Shown: in pieces, positions 5,208 to 5,213 of the stretch
How the letters are laid out: the number at the start of each line of letters is the position of its first letter
Position numbering within the stretch: position 1 is the stretch's first letter
NCBI GenBank assembly: GCA_937960625.1
Contig: CALGPD010000396.1
Location: forward strand, 1 to 5,213
Length of the DNA: 5,213 nt
Source of the DNA: an uncultured Spirochaetia bacterium
GTDB taxonomy: Bacteria > Spirochaetota > CALGPD01
Reading direction: 5' to 3'
The notes under the pieces: model-generated
The model's database searches: none
Told to the model about the DNA's origin: nothing
Seen by the model: the letters and a program-made list of their open reading frames with translations, nothing else
Made by a program: the position numbers and the translations under genes

Positions 5208-5213
5208 CTAAAA

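Overview
The window is AT-rich bacterial DNA, about one third G+C. It holds five protein genes, all ending in TAA, and two tRNA-Met genes. Neither tRNA gene encodes its CCA end. Gene content (a coiled-coil zinc-ribbon protein, a free-standing STAS protein, a DUF445 membrane protein and a radical SAM enzyme) fits a low-GC, probably anaerobic bacterium. The sequence alone does not fix the phylum. I see no insertion sequence, phage gene, CRISPR array or rRNA.

Left part (1-1211, plus strand): a DUF164/C4-type zinc-ribbon protein with a long coiled coil, then a small STAS (anti-sigma-factor-antagonist-like) protein. Centre (1219-2802, minus strand): a 527-residue DUF445 membrane protein. It is convergent with the STAS gene, with only 7 bases between the stop codons. 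A gene-free stretch follows (2803-3148), with a candidate promoter at its left end and an intrinsic terminator at its right end.

Right part (minus strand, read right to left): a radical SAM gene with a large N-terminal domain (5195-3807), then a good promoter (3776-3748), initiator tRNA-fMet (3737-3664), an intrinsic terminator (3657-3629), a 101-residue Met-rich helical protein of unknown function (3592-3287), a 10-bp hairpin (3267-3236), elongator tRNA-Met (3222-3149) and a strong intrinsic terminator (3134-3112). The gaps inside this cluster are so short that the small gene and the second tRNA are probably reached, at least in part, by readthrough from the fMet promoter.

The most unusual part is this tRNA-fMet / Met-rich small protein / tRNA-Met arrangement with its hairpins. 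Next are the absence of Shine-Dalgarno sequences at the DUF445 and radical SAM genes, both with -10-like boxes placed for leaderless transcripts, and the higher G+C of the radical SAM gene. None of this proves a new system. The 101-residue protein is the only gene here for which I can name no family.
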